DNA of 64,000 nt from Clonostachys chloroleuca (GCA_037952775.1 JBANAY010000003.1:15314001-15378000); one strand, 5' to 3'; shown: positions 36,816 to 48,275, numbered from the stretch's first letter. Numbers and translations: made by a program. The notes: generated by a model from the sequence alone, not told the origin.

Positions 36816-38489
36816 ATGCCGCGGACATATTTGGGAGTCTCGGGCAACGCCCTGAGCATCCTTCAGCTCTTTCTCATCGTCGCTCCGGCTTTCATCCTGT
36901 TCGGTTACAACCAAGCCAACATTGGTGGATATCTGGAAGAATCGGACTGGGTGAAGACTTTCCCAGAGATCGACACTGTGAATTCGACCGGCTCTGAGAA
37001 GAGCAGGAAGTCTACCCTTCAGGGATTCGTCGTTGCTACATTCACCATCGGTGCTCTCGTCGGCTCCCTGTCCTGCTCTTACACAGGTGACAAGTTCGGA
37101 CGTCGAAATGTCATCTTCGCTGGCGGTTTGGCCACACTGATTGGCGAAGTTCTTCAGGGTTCGGCTTTCTCGCTCGCCCAATTCATCGTCGGCAGAGTTC
37201 TTATCGGCTTCGGTGTTGGATGTCTCAGTTCAATCGTTCCAGTGTGGCAGAGTGAGACCTCCGGCGCCAAGAACAGAGGAAAGCATGTTGTGCTCGACGG
37301 TCTCTTCATCTGCGTTGGCTACACTTTGGAGTCATGGATCAACCTGGGCTTTTTCGAATTCGTCGACGGCATGATTACGTGGAGACCTCCCATTTGCTTG
37401 GCTATCATCTTCTCCCTGATGCTCTGCTTCTCTGTCTACTTCTTCCCCGAGAGCCCTCGCTGGCTCGTGATGAAGGGGCGATCCGAACAAGCTCGATCCA
37501 TCGTAGCTTCGTTCCGAGGCCATGAAGAGGATGCCGTCGAAGTCGTCGCTGAGGTCTCTGGCATTGAACACTCGCTGGAGGAGACCAAGGTCAGCGGATC
37601 TAAGCTAACGGACATGATGACCATGGGCAAGGACAAGCTCCTCTACAGATTTGCTCTGTGTATCCTGTTGCAGTTCTATCAGCAAATGTCCGGTTCCAAC
37701 CTCATCTCAGTGTATGTTCCCATTCTCTTCAAGAAGAACATTGGTTTGTCAGCCGAGCTATCCAAGATCCTCGCCGCTGGCGCCATGACCTGGAAGTTTT
37801 TGTCTTCTTTCATCGCGTTTGTCGCTATCGACCGATTTGGCCGACGTGCTGTTTTCATGATCAGTGGTATTGGCATGTGCTGTTGCATGACTGCCTTGGC
37901 AATCACCACTTCGATGGATAAAGAAAACAAGCCTGCGATGATCATCGCCGGGTGCTTCATCTACCTTTTCAACACATTCGTTCCCGTGAGTCTTCATCAT
38001 CGATTATTCTTCGTCGGGTTGACCCATCTTCTAACGTTCACATAGATCGGATTCCTCGGTGCCAACTTCCTGTACTGCACTGAGGTTGCACCCCTGCGCT
38101 TGCGTATGGCCATGTCTTCCATTTCCACGGCGAATCATTGGCTTTGGTATGTACTTCCCGTTCTTAATGATAAAAATTAAACTCATGTTCAATAAACTAA
38201 CACGTGTTACAACAGGAATTTCGTCGTGGTTATGATCACACCCGTCGCGATCGATACCATCTCCTGGAGGTACTTCATTGTCTTCGCCGCGGTTGGAGCC
38301 TGCATCCCTCTTTCAGTCTACTTCTTCTTCCCCGAGACTATGGGACGTTCCCTTGAGGAGATTGAGACTCTATTCACTGAGGCTCCTTCCGCCATGGCCA
38401 CTGTCAAGCTTGCCAAGCAGCCTCCAGCTCCCGTGATTCCCGTCGAAGCAAAGAAGATGGAACAAGCCGTGCATCACGAGGAGCCTTGA
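36816..38489 (+). CDS. MFS sugar transporter (SP family)
   Basis: Three exons (36816-37985, 38046-38146, 38216-38489) encode 514 residues with about 12 membrane helices. Family signatures are GRRNVIFAGG in loop 2-3, GRVLIGFGVGCLSSIVPVWQSE, FPESPRWLVMKGR at the end of TM6, QFYQQMSGSNLISVY, DRFGRRAVFM, and PETMGRSLEEIETLF after TM12. It should move hexose or a related polyol/sugar with protons at the plasma membrane. The regulator gene lies tail to tail 345 bp downstream, which hints at a link but proves none. Codon use and frame are clean, without a break. Confidence 0.94.
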
Positions 38490-38834
38490 TTTTGTGAGAC
38501 TGAGTGCAACTTGGAATTTGAGGTTAATGATGAATAACGATTGAACTGGAATTAAATGTGTTGCGTTGGGTTTCTGTTATCGAAATGAAACAAGACATTA
38601 GGAACAAAATAGACTCAAGCAAGGATAGAATGCCATTCAGCAAGTGCTTGTCCAATTCGAATTGGGCGTGAACTTTTAAGTACTGCTAATTCGTGATAAT
38701 CTCCCATCCGTCTTCCGCTAGCTTCCTTGAAGAGCATAAGAGGAGCTTTACATCGCCGTGACCAGACATGACCATGTCGGTCCTCATGATCTTAAGCCTG
38801 GCGTTGATGAGACCCCCGAGTAATTAATATGAAT
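38490..38834. other. Tail-to-tail intergenic region
   Basis: 3' flanks of the sugar transporter and the regulator; nothing else recognised. Confidence 0.5.
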
Positions 38835-40995
38835 CTAGCCGGAGCCCATGTCCCCTAAACCCAGACCGTTCCAATCCCACATCCCGTCGAGGATACCGAG
38901 GTCAACCTGCGCCGACGGTTCTGATGCTCCCCACATTCCCCAATCAGTCTCAGATATATCAACCAAATTGGAGATACTATCAGGCTGACGGATGAGAGGC
39001 TCATCATGTCCCATCCCAGGCTCAAGAAACGGTCTCTCTGTTGGACCCGATTCGTCTCCTATTCGTCCTATCTGCTCAAAGATGGTTCTCTCAGACGCAT
39101 CGAGTAAAAATTTCGAAGCCAAGGCCATTAGAATTGCCCATGTTGTTGCCCCTAGCTTTGTAAATTCGCGTAGCTTATTGCACATGCAGATTGCTTGCCC
39201 AATTGCTGCTAGAACCTCTGGACGTCTGGGCACTTGACATTTTCTACCGGCTTTGATGACAATGGAAGCAAGAAAGGATGCATTATCAAAAGGGGCGAAT
39301 GTGACCATAAAGTACTTTGCGTGCTGTGGGACGCAAGCATCGAACAACTTTCGGCTGACTTCCATACACTTTAGGCTGAGGTCGATTGTATGAGAGAGCC
39401 TGTTCGGGTCACATCTTTCAATATCTAGAACTGTTGGCCTGAGCAGTATCATCTGAGCCATATAGCAAGTTGTATGTAGTTGTAGGCGTTGGGCGACGAG
39501 TCTGGGATGTTTTGTATCCCATCGTACATCAGCGCCGTTAAGCCGGAAAACACCGGGAAGTCTGTCCATAAAGTTCTCAACCAAGGCCAGTTTGGTATCC
39601 AAGTCAGCATCCTTCTGGCGATCATCATACAGTTGGCTAATTAGTTGATTCTCAAGAACCTTGGTCAACACAATTGACGGTATCTCCGGATCGTCCCGTG
39701 TCTGATCCAACTTCGGGTTGGGCAAGGGGACAGGCTCCTTTGATTGGATAATTGAGGCCCGGTTGAAAATACCGACCATGAATCTGCGAAATGCGGATTA
39801 ATCCTGCAAAATCCCCATCGATTAAGAATTCTGCGAGTCCCTACTCACCTATCCCAGGTCCACAAAGAGCACCAAAGTCGTCTGCGAAGTTCTCTCTCCA
39901 AGTCTGTCATGTAGGCTGACGATGAATCATTATGAATGCCTGTCCAAAAATTTGTGAGTGAGGTTTCTTGACTGGAATGTGCAACAATAAGTCGTCACGA
40001 ACCTATTTCTTGAGCATGTCTTACCGCAGCAGCCAATTGATGCCACGAAGAGACAAAGTCGCCTTCTGCTTTAGACCAAGTAGCTGCTAGGAAGAGTTGC
40101 TGAGCATTTGGCAACCCCCACTCCCAGAAGGCAAGTAATCGCTCAGAGTTTGGGCCGCGGTATTGTAATTCGCCCCCAAAACCAATATAGACTCTCCAAG
40201 TTCAGATTCAAACCGATGGATATCTGAAGGCGTAAGAAATTGGGTCGAATTGCTGCATATTCGAAGAACCAGGCAAGTGAAAGAAATGTCAGAACAGCTA
40301 GGCGAGCTTCTAAGCTCAGGTCTTGTTGACCACCATTTCGTGTACTGGGTCATGAAATGCGGTTGATGGAGAATGCAATAGTGGTAATTAACAAGATTGA
40401 AGAAGTTCTTCACCAAACCGTCAGTATACGGGCGTGGGGGAACAGTTCTTATAGCTTGCATAACATGGCTTGGAACTGATAGCGCTTTCGTCGGTTTGGT
40501 AGTGGGTTGGATCTGGCTCTCCATGTTAATTTCAGCTCGTTGATGGGGCAAATTCATCAAAAAAAAAAAAAAAAAAAAAAACCGAAGCACTTGCCTGAAG
40601 CACTCTGAGAATATCACTATCCACATATGACAACTCATCCAAAGCCAAAGAGCAATCTTCCAGAGACAAAGGGTTCTGGATCTCAGAAACCGGAGGCTCG
40701 ATTGATCGTCGAGAATCGTTCATTGAACTTGCTTCTGACTCCACTGGATGTCTACTTGAGGTGATCATTAGGATCTTAACTGGGACACACGCCAATTTCT
40801 CACTGCTACCTAGTAAATGGCGTACCTTGGCCCCTTGGGTGGTCCAAACTCGCATAGGTGAGACATTTTTCGATTTTGACAATGATCACATGGCCATTGG
40901 CGGTTACATTTCTTCTTCCTTCGTTGACATTCCAAGCAAGCTGTGGCGGTCCTGCCCCGAGGGGGTCGTTGACGAATAGGAGACCTGGAATCCAT
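38835..40995 (-). CDS. Zn(II)2Cys6 transcription factor, frame broken by one base
   Basis: Five exons (40995-40826, 40751-40595, 40512-40003, 39939-39849, 39783-38835) encode about 625 residues. The zinc cluster TACLECQRRKKKCNRQWPC continues with DHC and a sixth Cys eight residues later (C2C6C5C2C8C). Intron 2 (40513-40594) has a GC donor (CAG|GCAAGT) and a 23-nt poly-T tract in the transcript sense. The fungal transcription-factor domain includes VKNFFNLVNYHYCILHQPHF, RRRLWCSLWTWDRF and a Trp-rich acidic C-terminus. In exon 3 the frame slips at 40115-40119 (C-run on the + strand): SDYLPSGSGG continues one base out with LPNAQQLFLAATWSKAEGDF, as in relatives. The neighbouring sugar transporter is a possible target, inferred from position only. 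Confidence 0.87.
40559..40581. repeat. A23 run inside an intron
   Basis: A 23-nt A run on the + strand, so a long poly-T in the transcript of the regulator. It sits in the GC-AG intron between donor 40594 and acceptor 40513. Confidence 0.9.
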
Positions 40996-43468
40996 GATTA
41001 GGGTATCTTCCAGCTATTGTTCCTATCACTCGACGCTGCAGAGGAAAACTGTGAGTTTGGCCACCGTCAGGGAGGGGAAAGACAATTCAGCGGGAAAATT
41101 CGATGTTGTGAAGTTGCTAATATAACGTTTGTCAGCAGACCCGCTTGTTCAATTTGATGTCAGCACGCGGAGATAAGTACAATCAAGTGGATAAAATAAA
41201 ATATGGCACATCGAGATAGTTCAGCGTTGAATTTCAACACAATATCAGAATAATTAATCTATTACTGAATGTAATATCAAGCTAAATATCATAGAATAAT
41301 TTATTATTCTCTTATCATTGTGTTTAGTTAAAAAGGAGGTCCCTGCCTTACGCGGGAAGAGCGTTGGTGTGCCATGTTTTATTTCACCCTCTTGACACTC
41401 TAACCCCCTTTGATTACCAGACCAGCCCAAAGCCTTCAGCCAAGAATATAGAGGCAAATAGGTTGGAATGAGCGTAAAAACAAGGGTTTCGCATCATCAG
41501 ACACTTATATACGTGTGTTGGACGATGAGACACTGGCGGAGCTGTATCGTACTCTCCGTACTTGAGAGGCGAAACTTATAGAAAGATAGCTCCCGATACT
41601 TACATAGTGCTAGCCAAGTACCGCCTCACTCCATAAAGTCAACGGAGCCGATACTTGATGCTTGACCGACGATACCCTTGCTGGTCGAACCTACGAAGTC
41701 ATCACCCGCGGCTCTCATACCGCGGTCCTAAACTGATTTCACGACAGCAATCATATTTACGAGAGAATTGAACCGAGCATCACCGCCGTAACTAAGGCTC
41801 AAGTACACCGCAATCTGAGTAGCGCTCGCCACAACGCTGTCTGCAGCGGCACGATGCTACATGCGGGTTCCCTGGACCCTGACTTTAACCTAGCCATCGG
41901 CCCGGAGGCCCTGGAGTTGTTGGGTTACACCCTGCTCGACCGCTATAGTGGTGACGGTTCCCCAGGGATAAACAACACAACCTGATTTGCATGCTAGCAA
42001 CAGTGGCCTCCGGTTGTGAAGACAAATGTACCAGGGGATACTGTAAATGTTGAGCTGAGCCCAATCTGATGGGCGGTTTCCGCCGCAGATTGACATACAT
42101 TTTCTTTGTTCTTCTATTCTATACATATCCAACCCACTGCACTGCACTGCACAAATGTAGATAGGTAGATAGGCATGTGATGCCCTCTCAAGTGAGTGTG
42201 GTGGAGGCACCTCTGTCAAGTGATGGGGGTCCAGAACGTACTGTCGGGCACCTTTTCGCGGTGTTCTGGATAGGTAAGTCTGCTGAAAAAAAGCAGTCTG
42301 AAACTAAGACCCGACAAAGTTTCATTTCTACATAGTAGTTGTACTAAATAGTGTTGGGAGTAGGAGTGGGAAATGGCGGGGGACTTTTGTTTTACTTTCC
42401 AGTTTAGTTGTCAATGAATAAGTAGTTATAATGAATGAATAAGGGATATTCCCATTTGCCATCTGTGATCTTCTCTGTAGTGAGCTATTTTTTCAATGAA
42501 GTGCGCAGCCTGGTTGCTGCTGTTCGCCAGCTTGTGGACGGGTAAGATGCAGGGGGACGGGCGAGTCTCGTTAGGAAGGTGAAGGTGTAGATAGAGCTCG
42601 AGGGAGGGACTCCCTGATACCGGATTATACTTATATAAAATTTAGTTTACTAATGAAGCAGTGATAAGGACTTACAGGTTTATAAAATATAATAAAACTA
42701 TAATAATAATAAATATTCTACTCTTTAGTCTTACTAGAAGCTAATTTACCTTATATATTTTATAATTACCTTATACACTTATATATTTATATAAGGGATA
42801 GTTAAGCTATATTAGTATATTATTAAAGCTCTCTGTAGTTAGTTTTTAAGGTCTGAGCTAAGCCTCTTGATTATGATGTTATCTACACAATGCATTAAGT
42901 CACCGGCATTGTAGAGTCATGGCCTAGCCCTAACTCTGTCCCAGACATGAAGTATATAAAGCCCACAATGCTGCTGATTCTGCGCCACCCTTGTTATTGA
43001 GCATTCTCCCCCAATGCGTTCACTTGCGACATACGGAAAGCCTTCGTCTCGTCAGCCTTTGTTCCCCAATTGCTCTTTTCATTAGCTCGTCATTTCCTCC
43101 CCCGGAGAGAGTTTGACATAGAGTTAAAATAAAAAGAAGATGTCACACCCAACAACTCAATATAATAAATATGAAAGGTTAAAAAAAAAAAAAAGCTTCG
43201 CTAGCCCAAGGCTGCAGCTATACGGCCGAAAATTTGATAAACCTTCATACTGATAACTCACTTGCCGTCAGGACGACCTGCTCATCGCATAACTATTAAA
43301 GCTGCCCTCTTCACCTAGCTTCTTTCGTTTGTCTTACACTAATCCACACACTTCAACACACCAAGCGCGAATATACCAACCAACCCAGTAAGTACCAGTA
43401 GGCCCTTGGCCAGAGCACTGACACTGACACACCCGCAGCCTTCGCTGTTTATCTCGACGATCAGGATC
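40996..43468. other. Gene-poor region of 2.5 kb with an AT-rich island
   Basis: No protein gene is supported. The stretch 41230-41330 and, more strongly, 42620-42870 are very AT-rich. An A14 run lies at 43181-43194. The right end is the F-box gene leader, in which GT-AG boundaries at 43388-43438 mark a probable 5' UTR intron. Confidence 0.5.
42620..42870. repeat. AT-rich, possibly RIP-degraded repeat remnant
   Basis: The block is dominated by TA-rich words (TATATAAAATT, AATAATAATAAATATT, TTATATATTTATATAAGG) and is sharply different in composition from flanking DNA. It has no open frame. This is typical of repeat-induced-point-mutated transposon debris in ascomycetes, but no parent element is recognisable. 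Confidence 0.5.
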
Positions 43469-45299
43469 ATGGCAGATAACGATATCTCAGTGCCTTTTCT
43501 CAAAGGCAATAAGATTACCTGCAAGAAGGGAGGGAAAGGCTTGGAAGAAATCAGCGTTCGAAAGAGGATAACGTTTACAAAAAAAAGCCTTTTTACCTCT
43601 AAAAACAATGAAAGACAACACAGTGAGGGTTTCCCAGCCAATATGGCCACTTGGAGCTCCATAGCCCCAGAAATCCGCCTCATGGTCCTGGATGCCTTGG
43701 TATCGGATGGCTGTCGCTTAGCCCATCTTGTCACAGTATCACGAGAATGGCAGAGTGTCATCGAACCGCATATATTTTCTCGGATCACATTGACAGTTTC
43801 TCGTCTTGCAGACCTGAACCAAATAACGCACCGCAATCGACACCTTGTTAAGTCTCTATACCTTGCTATAGAGCTTGAAACATATAATTGCATGAAGTGC
43901 AAGGGCAAAACAGACGAATTGCTTGGATTATCATATAAAGACAATCGTCTTATTACAACATGCATCGAAAATTTATTTTCATCTCTTAGTACGTGGGAGC
44001 AAGGCACATCCAATATAATGCTTGATATTAGCATCTATTCCCCGAGCGACTCAGAACACTGGTTTAAATATCTGACTTTCGAACCTGATGTTTCTATTCA
44101 AAACTTTGACCAATACCTCAAAGAAAAGAAAAGAGCTCTACATGAGTCTAGTGATAGACAGCATGGTTGGAATACTGCTTGTCAGGAATCTCTCCCGGAT
44201 TTGTACGCCATTGAAACAGTGTTTGAAGAAATCATGGGAGAGGGTCCATTTGATTCAGAAGAAGAAGAATTTGAGTGGTGGAGCAAACTCCCTTTTATTC
44301 CAGCAGTAACAGGAATCCGTTTACGTCAACAGACTAGACGACGATGGAAACCAGCTGCCCTTGAGAGGCTGTTCTCTCGGTTTCCCAGACTTGAAGAGAT
44401 TCATCATGAACCTTGGAGAGAATGGCATAGAGCTATTGAGCGATTCACAGATAGTGGTAAGTTGTTCTTCCTATTATACTACATGAGAGAAAGGAGAAAG
44501 TTCTGAAATAATCAATAGCGTATGAGCGCATGATCAAGTCGCTGCCAAGTGTCAAACGCCTTGTACTTTTCGAGAACTTCAACCAGGAATATCCAGCGAG
44601 GATTTACTATGCTGAAGATCTTCGCATCCCATCCTCTGCTGTGGGTCGAGCAATTGGCCTTGCCAGCTTGAAGCTTGACATTTTATCCGCATCCTTTATA
44701 CTCGATGCCGCTCATTTCTTCACCATTACTACCGGGCATACAAATTGGCCCTTTCTTACCTCCCTTAGCTTGACTTCAAACCTGCTTCTGCCAGATGCAA
44801 GTACAACCGAGCTAAGCAGTATGCTTGAATTAGCCGCAAGTGCGGCGAAGAGGATGCCAAAGCTGCAAGTTATGGAAATATGGAATGGGAGAAAGGGAGT
44901 AGCAGCAGTTTTTCGATACCAAAGAGATCATGGTATTACTTGGAGGGCGACATGGGACATGGAATTCGAGTCTAAAGTAGAAAAGTCGTGGAAGTCTGTT
45001 TGGCAGATGCGTTGCTCTTCTTCTGAATGGACTATTACTAAGGAGGTTATTGGCTGCGGCGAGGATATCCTATCGCATGGAGATGCAATTGTTCAATTGC
45101 AGCTTATAACTGAGGTTCTTCGACCTATTTCACTACAACAGATTCAGATAGAGCACAAGATGCGAACAGCATCAGGTGTGTGCTTGGACAGAGACTGACC
45201 AACGGGTGCTTTGGCAACGATATAGATGCACTCATCCAGCTCAAGCCAAACGGCTTTCTCGACTCTCTGGCCGAGGCCGGGAGGAGACAGACACGATAA
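43469..45299 (+). CDS. F-box-like protein (DUF6546-type fungal family)
   Basis: Exons 43469-44456, 44519-45175 and probably 45226-45299 encode about 572 residues; if the last intron (45176-45225) is not used the protein ends at 45198. Many relatives begin with a sequence like MATWSSIAPEIRLMVLDALV, here at ATG 43643, which would give about 514 residues; the longer start at 43469 adds a basic extension. The N-terminal segment after 43643 is an F-box-like motif (SIAPEIRLMVLDAL then HLVTVSREWQSVIEP). The middle contains FSRITLTVSRLADLNQI and LFSRFPRLEEIHHEPWREW; the C-terminal half contains LPSVKRLVLFENFNQEY, typical of this Eurotiales family. A likely role is target selection for ubiquitin ligases. 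A 5' UTR intron is likely at 43388-43438. Confidence 0.82.
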
Positions 45300-45353
45300 A
45301 GGGGGCAAAATCGCAGGCACGGCAGCGAAGCTAAATTGGGAGAAAATACAGGT

Positions 45354-45522
45354 GTGACATGCCTGGAGTAGAATTTTCCTGTCGCATGACTATATTTTGG
45401 GCGGGATAGGAAATGCTATATTTTTAAGCTTTCATAAATTCATTGGATTGAGTTGTCGGGCTCTGGCAGCTTCATTACTGTTGAAATTTATTTTCTTTCT
45501 CTTCCGTGACATGCCTGGAGTA
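45354..45522 (+). mobile_element. Candidate small retroposed element, copy A, with 17-bp target duplications
   Basis: The 17-bp word GTGACATGCCTGGAGTA occurs exactly at 45354-45370 and again at 45506-45522. Between them lie 135 bp whose right two thirds (about 45435-45505) match, on the opposite strand, the insert at 54614-54687. The shared end ...CTCTTCC abuts the right-hand duplication in both copies, while the left ends differ in length. The element contains no full gene. The rest of the 45300-45923 interval shows nothing else supported. Confidence 0.55.
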
Positions 45523-45923
45523 ACTCTGTCGTGTGGAGCTAAAACGCGGAGACCAGAAACACTGTCCGATTTGACTGATTCTAGCATTTTGGGGAGTATG
45601 GAGGCAAGCCTGGGGAGAACGCTTTCTCTCAACAGACTTCTGCCCGATCTCTCCACGGGTCCAGTCTTCTCCGCGCTTCCTATGCGCCATGGCTGCTTCT
45701 CGCGTGCGGCAAAAGACCCAGTATGGAGTCTGTCGGGATCTTTAGTGGAACATCATTTTGGATTATCTATGGCACATTTACGTACACCATAATGGTGGAA
45801 TGGTCGAGATAGAAGAGAAATCAAAATGTTCAGATGCCAAACACTTAGCGTATCCAATACAAAGTGCCGAGATCCAGACGACGCGACTTGGATCATATTC
45901 TACAAACTCTAGCTGGTCACTTC

Positions 45924-46472
45924 TCAAGCATCATGGGCCTTCACAGCCAATTGGCGCACATATTCCCCCCTTTGCTCCATATCGTTCAAAGTTGCCTCGG
46001 CAACTTTTGTCGCTTCCATTCCTGCAGGTACGCCGCAGTAGATAGAAGCTTGACGGATCGCTTCTCTTATTTCCTGCTCTACAAGACCATTGTTTATGGC
46101 TCCTCGGACGTTTTCGCCGAGCTCTGGCCAGCTTTTCAAAGCGATGAGCATACCGGTGTCTTGCGCTCTATTAGATGCTCAAGTTCTATCAAGAGTTCAG
46201 AGGTTAGTTTCACCTACTTAGCAAGCTTCGCTGCTTGCGTTCATGGCCTGGCCGTGACCATATGTTGCCCCAACACCATCTATAGAAAAGGTTATATTTA
46301 CAAATTGATTAAGTGTATGTATTGGTATTGCTAACTCTGTCACCAGCTGCTGGTTAGGGAACCCAAATTCACTAGATCCGTTTTCGAGTGATCGGTCCAC
46401 GTTGAGATTGCTCACCATTTGGCGACAGTCCGGGAGGCCTTTTTGGAAAAGTTCGTTGTTCGAGAAAGACAT
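45924..46472 (-). CDS. 4-carboxymuconolactone decarboxylase
   Basis: Three exons (46472-46336, 46279-46218, 46159-45924; introns of 56 and 58 bp) encode 144 residues, normal for the enzyme. It opens MSFSNNELFQKGLPDCRQMV, continues with SEFGFPNQQLVTEWCWGNIW and SRPGHERKQRSLL across the introns, and ends with the AhpD-like core GMLIALKSWPELGENVRGA, NNGLVEQEIREAI and ASIYCGVPAGMEATKVAEA. The enzyme converts gamma-carboxymuconolactone to beta-ketoadipate enol-lactone in the protocatechuate branch of aromatic catabolism; it is a small, bacterial-like fold. The tiny middle exon is easily missed by automated prediction. No other beta-ketoadipate gene is recognised beside it, so an unrelated substrate is possible. 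Confidence 0.9.
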
Positions 46473-47453
46473 TTTTGTCAAATTTTGTCAACATAAATAA
46501 AGTTTGTGGTCCAAGTGAGTTGATTCCGGGCCTCGCTGCATACCCAAGGCAATAATAAATCATGCTTGCGAACGCGACCTAGTTGTTGTCTTGGCTTTTC
46601 TACTCCGCAATAGCCACATGGAACCAATCTACCGCATACTACTCATTTCCCTAGTAGACATAACCCCCTTAGCTGACCTAGGTAGTATTGAAGCAATAAA
46701 GCCAACTAATTTTGATTTGTAAATTTGTAACTTATTGGTTCTTAGGTCCACTTGAACGACCTGAACTAAGGCTTACCTTTTATGCAATGCGCTATGCCGG
46801 TGACTGAACCTTTCCGCTAGAGAACTGCTGTTGTGCATGAAAATCGAGTAATGACTGCTTATAGCCCTTTGAATGAATATGACATCAGTATACCGCAATG
46901 TACAGAGGAAATATTGGACAAGGCCAAAAAGGGGTTGAGAGACAAGGTCTTGTGTTGCAACTTTGGTCTCGTGCCTCGCAAGTTATATTAGCCAAATGTA
47001 TCTCATCTATCAATGGTACCTGTCGCCATCGGACTAAGCATCTGCCAGTGGCACCCATGTTTTCTCCCGAATGCTACCCGAAGACACGTCTCCAGCTGAA
47101 CGGTCTCACCATAGTGTCCGGTTCGCCTTTGGGATTTTTGAAAAGACCCTTTTGTTAGAGTTTTTAAGGCGTTGATACATATACCAAGGCGGATTGTATT
47201 AATACTTAACTTTTTCCGGTGTTCGAGGTTTGGTATAGACCGCCAACTGTGTTAGGGAAAAAACCATTTACTAGATAGCTAGACCAAAATTATGTATTGC
47301 CTAATATACCCTTATTTACGGCGAAAATAAAAACAAATATAGGACTTACATACTTTTTCCATTATTTCACTCAAGAATCTCAAATAAAGCCTCGCTACAA
47401 AGACTCGCCTTCTCCTTATAACTAAGAGACCTGTGGTGATGACAGCGAATTTA
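46473..47453. other. Intergenic region of 1 kb
   Basis: Upstream of the decarboxylase gene and downstream of the split-barrel gene; no gene or RNA seen. Confidence 0.5.
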
Positions 47454-48275
47454 TCAGATTGTCCCCAAAGAGATCACATCTCCCTCCACCTGCTTGACCA
47501 ACTTCTCGTTATACGCATCCGCCTCCTTGTTGAACTCCTCCTGAAGGTCTCGGACATTCTCTGGGACCTCCACAAGTTTGTTGTACGCACTGGGAATCGG
47601 CTCTCCCATGCGCTCCACCAGCGGAATATAGCCCGACCACACCTTCGCCATTACTGCAGCATTCTGAACATCCTCCTTGTCATCCGCCGGTGGTCCTGCA
47701 CGCACCTTTGCGCTGCCGCTGGTGACTCGAACCCGCAGAATCTGCGTCTGCACGAGTTCGGTCTTGTTGGGGGGTTGGCGGACCTGGTCCCACCGGCCGG
47801 GGATGATCTTGTTGGTGAGCATCTCCAGCGCCCACAGCTTCTCCGACTCGTCTGTGACGAGACTTGCGTGTCCGAATAGGACTGCAGAGCGGTAGTTGCA
47901 CGAGTGTGTAAATGCGCTCAGAGATAGGATGAGGCCGTCAACCTTGGCGACGGAGAGGCAGACAGGCAAGCCGGGGAGTCCGTCGTCCATTGCCTTCCTA
48001 GCCAAGTTTGTCATCCGAGCCGAGATGTACCCATGGATGTAGGCGTCTTGAGGCTCGTTCAAGCCAGCGCTGGGATAGTCAAAGTTGCCCAGGGCGCCAA
48101 GCATGGGGATGGTACTAGGGAATGCATTTTCGGCGTCAGGCTGGAACGAGACGTGGAAGACAAGCGATTGGTTCATGATGCCATGGACTGTCTCAAGGTC
48201 ATACGCCGCTCGCTTGTCGGCCAGCCGGTGCACTTTGTTTTGCTCGCCGGCTGGGTAGCTTAGCTGATTTCTCAT
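47454..48275 (-). CDS. FMN-binding split-barrel protein (pyridoxamine 5'-phosphate oxidase-related)
   Basis: A single exon of 273 residues, with the first in-frame ATG at 48275. The sequence shows the flavin-reductase-like split barrel of the Pyridox_ox_2 / NimA-like group: KVHRLADKRAAYDLETVHGI, DAYIHGYISARMT, LSLSAFTHSCNYRSAVLFG and a C-terminal KVWSGYIPLVERMGEPIPS. These proteins bind FMN (or F420 in bacteria) as dimers; the substrate of fungal members is largely unknown. It is transcribed away from the Zn2Cys6 regulator at 48642 across 366 bp, so control by that protein is plausible. A TATA box sits about 100 bp upstream. Confidence 0.87.
   Translation of the reverse strand: MRNQLSYPAGEQNKVHRLADKRAAYDLETVHGIMNQSLVFHVSFQPDAENAFPSTIPMLGALGNFDYPSAGLNEPQDAYIHGYISARMTNLARKAMDDGLPGLPVCLSVAKVDGLILSLSAFTHSCNYRSAVLFGHASLVTDESEKLWALEMLTNKIIPGRWDQVRQPPNKTELVQTQILRVRVTSGSAKVRAGPPADDKEDVQNAAVMAKVWSGYIPLVERMGEPIPSAYNKLVEVPENVRDLQEEFNKEADAYNEKLVKQVEGDVISLGTI

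Noticed and set aside
35918..36859. Long minus-strand reading frame of 313 codons
   Set aside because: It overlaps the start of the sugar-transporter gene, has no domain, and its Arg/Ser/Pro-rich composition is what an antisense or GC-rich frame gives by chance.
41890..42219. Minus-strand frame with a weak LysM-like look
   Set aside because: The Asn-Pro and Trp/Tyr spacing of LysM is absent and there is no signal peptide or repeat.
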